Source: Rhizobium sp. R634
Lineage (GTDB): Bacteria > Pseudomonadota > Alphaproteobacteria > Rhizobiales > Rhizobiaceae
Length of the DNA stretch: 64,000 nucleotides
Direction: 5' to 3'
NCBI RefSeq assembly: GCF_002211305.1
Contig: NZ_LOKW01000025.1
Coordinates: forward strand, 186,001 to 250,000
The position numbers and the translations under genes were made by a program. Positions 60,763 to 64,000 of the stretch are shown here, in pieces (positions within the stretch are counted from its first letter, which is position 1; the number at the start of each line of letters is the position of its first letter). The notes under the pieces are model-generated. The model was given only the letters and a program-made list of their open reading frames with translations, was not told where the DNA came from and searched no databases.

Positions 60763-61977
60763 TTAAATCGTCTGGCCGGCCAGCAGGCGCGGATTGTCTT
60801 TTGCCGTCGTTCCCGCCGCCTGGCCGATGAAGAAGGATTTGAGGCGCGGCAGGCGGTCGACGATGCCGAGGCCGACATCGCGGGCGATGCGGATCGGCGT
60901 CGCATCGTTGGAGAAGAGCCGGTTCAGCACGTCGGTCGTCACCCCCATGCGGAAGGTATCGAAGCGCCGCCAGGTCTGGTAGCGCTCGAGAATGTTGATC
61001 GAGCCGATATCGAGGCCGAGGCGGTCGGCCTCCACAATGGTTTCGGCAAGGGCCGCCACATCCTTGAAGCCGAGATTGAGGCCCTGCCCCGAGATCGGGT
61101 GAATGCCGTGGGCGGCGTCGCCGGCGAGCGCGAGACGTGGCGCGACGAAGGAGCGGGCGAGCGTCAGGCCGAGCGGGAAGGCGCGCTTGTCGCCGACAAG
61201 TTTCAGCGCTCCGAGCTTATGGCCGAAGCGGCGTTCCAGTTCTTCTTCGAAAATCAGATCGTCGGCTCTGACCAACTGGTCGGCATCATGCGTCCGCTCC
61301 GTCCAGACGAGCGAGGAGCGGTTGTTGCGGAGCGGCAGGATGGCGAAGGGGCCGGCCGGCAGGAAATGCTCCTCGGCGCAGCCTTCATGCGGCCGCTCGT
61401 GTTCGACGGTGGCGACGATGCCGGACTGGCCATAGTCCCAGGTGACGGTCTTGATGCCGGCGAGATCGCGCAGTTTGGAGCGCACGCCGTCGCAAGCGAC
61501 CAGCAGCCGGGTCTCCAATTGGCTGCCGTCGGAAAGCGTGACAGTCACATGGCTATCGTGCGTCTTCAGTTCGGTGGCGCCCAGCCCGTGGCGGATCTCG
61601 ATGCCGAGGCGCTCGCAGAGGCCGCGCAGCGCCGCGACCATGGCGACATTCGGGATCATGTGGGCGAAGGGCCTTCCTTCCTCCACCTCGCCGTCGAAGG
61701 TCAGGAACACCGGACGCACCGGATCGGAGGTCCTGGAATCGGTGACGATCATCTTGCTGATCGGCTGGGCCTCGGGCTCGATCTCGTTCCAGACGCCGAA
61801 GACTTCGAGCATCTTCGACGCCGCGGCGATAATGGCGGAGGCGCGCGTATCGCCTTTCCAGACATGCTCGGGGGCCGCTTCGACGACGGCGACATCGAGA
61901 TGGGGGGCTGCCTGTTTGACCGCGACCGCGGCGGAAAGGCCGACATAACCCCCGCCCACAACCAGCATATCCAGCAT
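60763..61977 (-). CDS. UbiH/UbiF family FAD monooxygenase
   Basis: This 404-residue flavoprotein hydroxylase of ubiquinone biosynthesis has the nucleotide-binding site MLVVGGGYVGLSAAVAV, the DG motif LLVACDGVRSKLRDLAGI, and the GD motif LALAGDAAHGIHPISGQGLNLGFKD. Alphaproteobacteria use one or two such enzymes to hydroxylate several ring positions; which position this one serves is not visible. It is convergent with trm112 and divergent from tesB. Confidence 0.9.
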   Translation of the reverse strand: MLDMLVVGGGYVGLSAAVAVKQAAPHLDVAVVEAAPEHVWKGDTRASAIIAAASKMLEVFGVWNEIEPEAQPISKMIVTDSRTSDPVRPVFLTFDGEVEEGRPFAHMIPNVAMVAALRGLCERLGIEIRHGLGATELKTHDSHVTVTLSDGSQLETRLLVACDGVRSKLRDLAGIKTVTWDYGQSGIVATVEHERPHEGCAEEHFLPAGPFAILPLRNNRSSLVWTERTHDADQLVRADDLIFEEELERRFGHKLGALKLVGDKRAFPLGLTLARSFVAPRLALAGDAAHGIHPISGQGLNLGFKDVAALAETIVEADRLGLDIGSINILERYQTWRRFDTFRMGVTTDVLNRLFSNDATPIRIARDVGLGIVDRLPRLKSFFIGQAAGTTAKDNPRLLAGQTI

Positions 61978-62061
61978 CGCGCCGCTCCCGTACCTTGTGC
62001 CTCAGATGTGATCTATATAGATCATCGCAACCTCACTTCCTACCGCCGGGAGGCATACAAA

Positions 62062-62946
62062 ATGACGCGCGAGACATCGGGATCTTCGGCGATGGAGACG
62101 TTGCTTTCGACGCTCGATCTGGAGCCGATCGAGGTCGATATCTTCCGCGGCCGCAGTCCGCAGGTCGGCTGGCAGCGGGTCTTCGGCGGCCAGGTGATCG
62201 GTCAGGCGCTGATGGCGGCGCAGCGCACCATCGAGGCCGAGCGCTTCGTCCATTCGCTGCATGCCTATTTCATGCGCCCCGGTGATCCCTCGGTGCCGAT
62301 CATCTATCAGGTCGAGCGCATCCGCGACGGATCGAGCTTCAATACCCGGCGTGTCGTGGCGATCCAGCACGGCAAGGCGATCTTCGCGCTGTCGGCCTCC
62401 TTCCAGGGAGAGGAGCCGGGCTTCGAGCACCAGATCGTCATGCCCGAGGTGGCGATGCCGGAGACGCTGCTCGGCGAGCAGCAGATCAAGGAGCAGTATC
62501 TCGCGCACGCGCCGGAAGCGATCCGCAAATACTGGCAGCGCGAGCGGCCGATCGAGATCCGTCCGGTTTCGCTGACACATTATTTTTCCGACAAGAAACT
62601 CGACCCGAAGCAGGACGTCTGGGTGCGCGCCACAGGCCCGGTCCCCGACGACCGACTCTATCAGGCTGCGGTGCTCGCCTATCTCTCCGACATGACGCTG
62701 CTCGATACCTCGCTTTATGCACATGGCAAATCCATTTTCGATCAGAGCCTGCAAGTGGCAAGCCTCGACCATTCCATGTGGTTCCACAGACCCTGCAAAC
62801 TCGACGACTGGCTGCTCTATACGCAGGACAGTCCCTCGGCCTCGGGCGCCAGGGGCCTGACTCGCGGCAGCCTTTTTACCCGCTCGGGCGTGCTGATTGC
62901 CTCCGTCGCTCAGGAGGGGCTGATTCGGAAAAAGGCAAATGATTAA
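62062..62946 (+). CDS. tesB: Acyl-CoA thioesterase II
   Basis: This 294-residue double-hotdog enzyme hydrolyses medium- and long-chain acyl-CoA. Seen: RVFGGQVIGQALMAAQRTI, FVHSLHAYFMRPGDPSVPIIY, and the catalytic Asp (AYLSDMTLLDTSL), Thr/Ser (GLTRGSLFTRSG) and Gln (SVAQEGLIR) regions of the second half. GGGAGG eight bases before the ATG at 62062 decides the start; the much longer open frame upstream is antisense to the UbiH gene. Confidence 0.94.
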   Translation: MTRETSGSSAMETLLSTLDLEPIEVDIFRGRSPQVGWQRVFGGQVIGQALMAAQRTIEAERFVHSLHAYFMRPGDPSVPIIYQVERIRDGSSFNTRRVVAIQHGKAIFALSASFQGEEPGFEHQIVMPEVAMPETLLGEQQIKEQYLAHAPEAIRKYWQRERPIEIRPVSLTHYFSDKKLDPKQDVWVRATGPVPDDRLYQAAVLAYLSDMTLLDTSLYAHGKSIFDQSLQVASLDHSMWFHRPCKLDDWLLYTQDSPSASGARGLTRGSLFTRSGVLIASVAQEGLIRKKAND

Positions 62947-62969
62947 ATAGCGTGCATATTTAGAAATTT

Positions 62970-62986
62970 GCGCATTATTTGTGCGC
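62970..62986 (+). promoter_or_regulatory. Candidate NtrC-binding site
   Basis: GCGCA-N7-TGCGC is a perfect dyad about 85 bases before the sigma-54 promoter of glnK, similar to the GC-rich dyads bound by NtrC. The fit to the consensus is approximate. Confidence 0.45.
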
Positions 62987-63068
62987 TTATCGGCCAATCA
63001 TTTGCCTGTTTATTGGCACTGTTTCACAAATTCTTTATATTTCAATAAGTTACGCCACGTCTCGAATC

Positions 63069-63085
63069 TGGCACGCCCTTTGAAT
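63069..63085 (+). promoter_or_regulatory. Sigma-54 promoter of glnK-amtB
   Basis: TGGCACG-N4-TTGAA has the exact -24/-12 spacing of RpoN promoters, with the invariant GG and an acceptable TTGA in place of TTGC. It lies 84 bases before the glnK start. Confidence 0.85.
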
Positions 63086-63168
63086 GTCTATCGCCGGTCG
63101 CTGTTCAGGAACGTCAGCGGCAAGGAGAGTCGGCTCCGCGCCGAGGATAACGAAGGATGGGAAACCAG

Positions 63169-63507
63169 ATGAAAATTGTGATGGCTATTATCAAGCCGTT
63201 TAAGCTCGATGAGGTCCGCGAAGCGCTTACGGCGATCGGCATTCAGGGCCTGACCGTGACCGAAGTGAAGGGCTACGGGCGCCAGAAGGGGCATACCGAA
63301 ATTTACCGCGGCACCGAATATGCGGTCAGCTTCCTGCCGAAGCTCAAGATCGAAATCGCCGTTGCATCCGAACTCGTCGATCGGGCTGTCGAAGCCATCG
63401 CGGCGTCGGCCAAGACCGGCCAGATCGGTGACGGCAAGATTTTCGTCTATTCGATCGACCATGCCGTGCGCATCCGTACGGGCGAAACCGATTCAGAAGC
63501 GCTGTAA
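63169..63507 (+). CDS. glnK: Nitrogen regulatory PII protein GlnK
   Basis: This 112-residue PII protein has Tyr51 in the T-loop (YRGTEYAVSF), the site of uridylylation by GlnD, and the family ends GDGKIFVYSIDHAVRIRTGETDSEAL (core GDGKIFVYSID). It binds ATP, ADP and 2-oxoglutarate and blocks AmtB under nitrogen excess. An in-frame ATG at 63157 abuts the AAGG box, so the ATG at 63169 (MKIVMAIIKPFK) is chosen. A sigma-54 promoter lies upstream and amtB follows. Confidence 0.95.
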   Translation: MKIVMAIIKPFKLDEVREALTAIGIQGLTVTEVKGYGRQKGHTEIYRGTEYAVSFLPKLKIEIAVASELVDRAVEAIAASAKTGQIGDGKIFVYSIDHAVRIRTGETDSEAL

Positions 63508-63535
63508 AGAACGGCAGACCAAGGAGCTTTTTTCA

Positions 63536-64000
63536 ATGTCGATCTCGAAGTTTTCCTCCACCTTTGCGCGGGTTTGCGCAGCAACGGCTGCGCTTCTCGC
63601 GCCGGCCGTCGCTTTTGCCCAGGAGGCTGCGCCTGCCGCTGCTGCCGCCGCTGCTCCTGCTCTGACGATGGAGAAGGGTGACAATACCTGGATGCTCGTC
63701 TCCTCGGCGCTCGTCCTTCTGATGACCATTCCGGGCCTCGCGCTCTTCTACGGCGGCCTCGTGCGCGCCAAGAACATGCTCTCCGTGCTGATGCAGGTTT
63801 TCATGATCACCGCCGTCGTGGCGCTGATCTGGGTGACCTACGGCTATTCGCTCGCCTTCACCGACGGCGGCTCGCTGAACAGCTTCATCGGCGGCTTCTC
63901 CAAGGCGTTCCTCGCCGGCGTCAACCCGTCGTCGCTCGTCGAGACTTTCTCGAAGGGTGTCGCCATCCCTGAATACACCTTCATCGTCTTCCAGATGACC
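63536..64000 (+). CDS. amtB: Ammonium transporter AmtB, 5' part
   Basis: Only the first 155 codons are in the window; the frame is open at the right edge. AAGGAG at 63521 precedes the ATG. A signal peptide (FARVCAATAALLAPAVAFAQ) and an Ala/Pro linker are followed by the first helices of the Amt family (MLVSSALVLLMTIPGLALFYGGLVRAKNMLSV, core PGLALFYGGLVRAKN). It is co-transcribed with glnK, whose product regulates it by plugging the channel. Confidence 0.95.
   Translation, partial: MSISKFSSTFARVCAATAALLAPAVAFAQEAAPAAAAAAAPALTMEKGDNTWMLVSSALVLLMTIPGLALFYGGLVRAKNMLSVLMQVFMITAVVALIWVTYGYSLAFTDGGSLNSFIGGFSKAFLAGVNPSSLVETFSKGVAIPEYTFIVFQMT

Overview
The window is about 61% GC chromosomal DNA from an alphaproteobacterium of the order Rhizobiales, most likely the genus Rhizobium (R. 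leguminosarum/etli/phaseoli group). Supporting signs are the phaR-phaA-phaB polyhydroxybutyrate genes, carD and an rpoH2-type sigma factor, a SAM-II riboswitch before metA, a RirA-type iron box, DUF3309 and glycine-zipper envelope proteins, and dispersed palindromic RIME-like repeats. Nothing indicates a plasmid, prophage or insertion sequence. The only addiction module is one parDE pair.

Layout. 1-4.7 kb: rpmF, a small membrane protein, the PHB genes and three small envelope genes. 4.86-5.42 kb: a long non-coding stretch with three diverged ~205 bp tandem repeats, very rich in GANTC. 5.5-13.5 kb: Suv3-like RNA helicase, S4 protein, fdxA, carD, a short transcription unit with an EcfG-type promoter, rpoH2 and an M48 lipoprotein protease. 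13.8-21.8 kb: MFS exporter/MarR pair, thiN, an ABC-F ATPase, a frameshifted periplasmic protein, parDE, and an ABC exporter with a degenerate ATPase. 22-31 kb: SAM-II/metA, galM, the amino-sugar operon gntR-nagB-nagA-SIS, and the complete EF-P beta-lysylation set (efp, epmA, epmB).

31.2-41.7 kb is the most unusual part. It is a tightly packed operon of an atypical carrier protein, an acyl-CoA dehydrogenase homologue, an amino acid:[carrier protein] ligase derived from an aminoacyl-tRNA synthetase, a DUF1839 protein, a cytoplasmic GH2-like protein, a glycosyltransferase, and a 1103-residue fusion of a polysaccharide flippase with two alpha/beta-hydrolase domains. A convergent glycosyltransferase follows. 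Together they suggest an undescribed pathway that loads an amino acid on a carrier protein and passes it, possibly modified, to an exported glycan or glycolipid.

43-64 kb: a stand-alone RAM-domain protein, a LysR/oxidase/aldehyde dehydrogenase set (probably pipecolate/lysine catabolism), an iron(III) ABC importer behind a RirA-type box, a glucoamylase-like protein, gamma-glutamyltransferase, an M81 peptidase, a NIPSNAP/TetR pair with twin operators, tRNA-Gly, a YbaK-type deacylase, thioredoxin-TPR, a Lon-N protein, Trm112, a UbiH-like hydroxylase, tesB, and glnK-amtB behind a sigma-54 promoter (amtB runs off the end). Two genes (the MFS exporter and the gene at 18.7 kb) carry apparent one-base insertions that may be sequencing errors.
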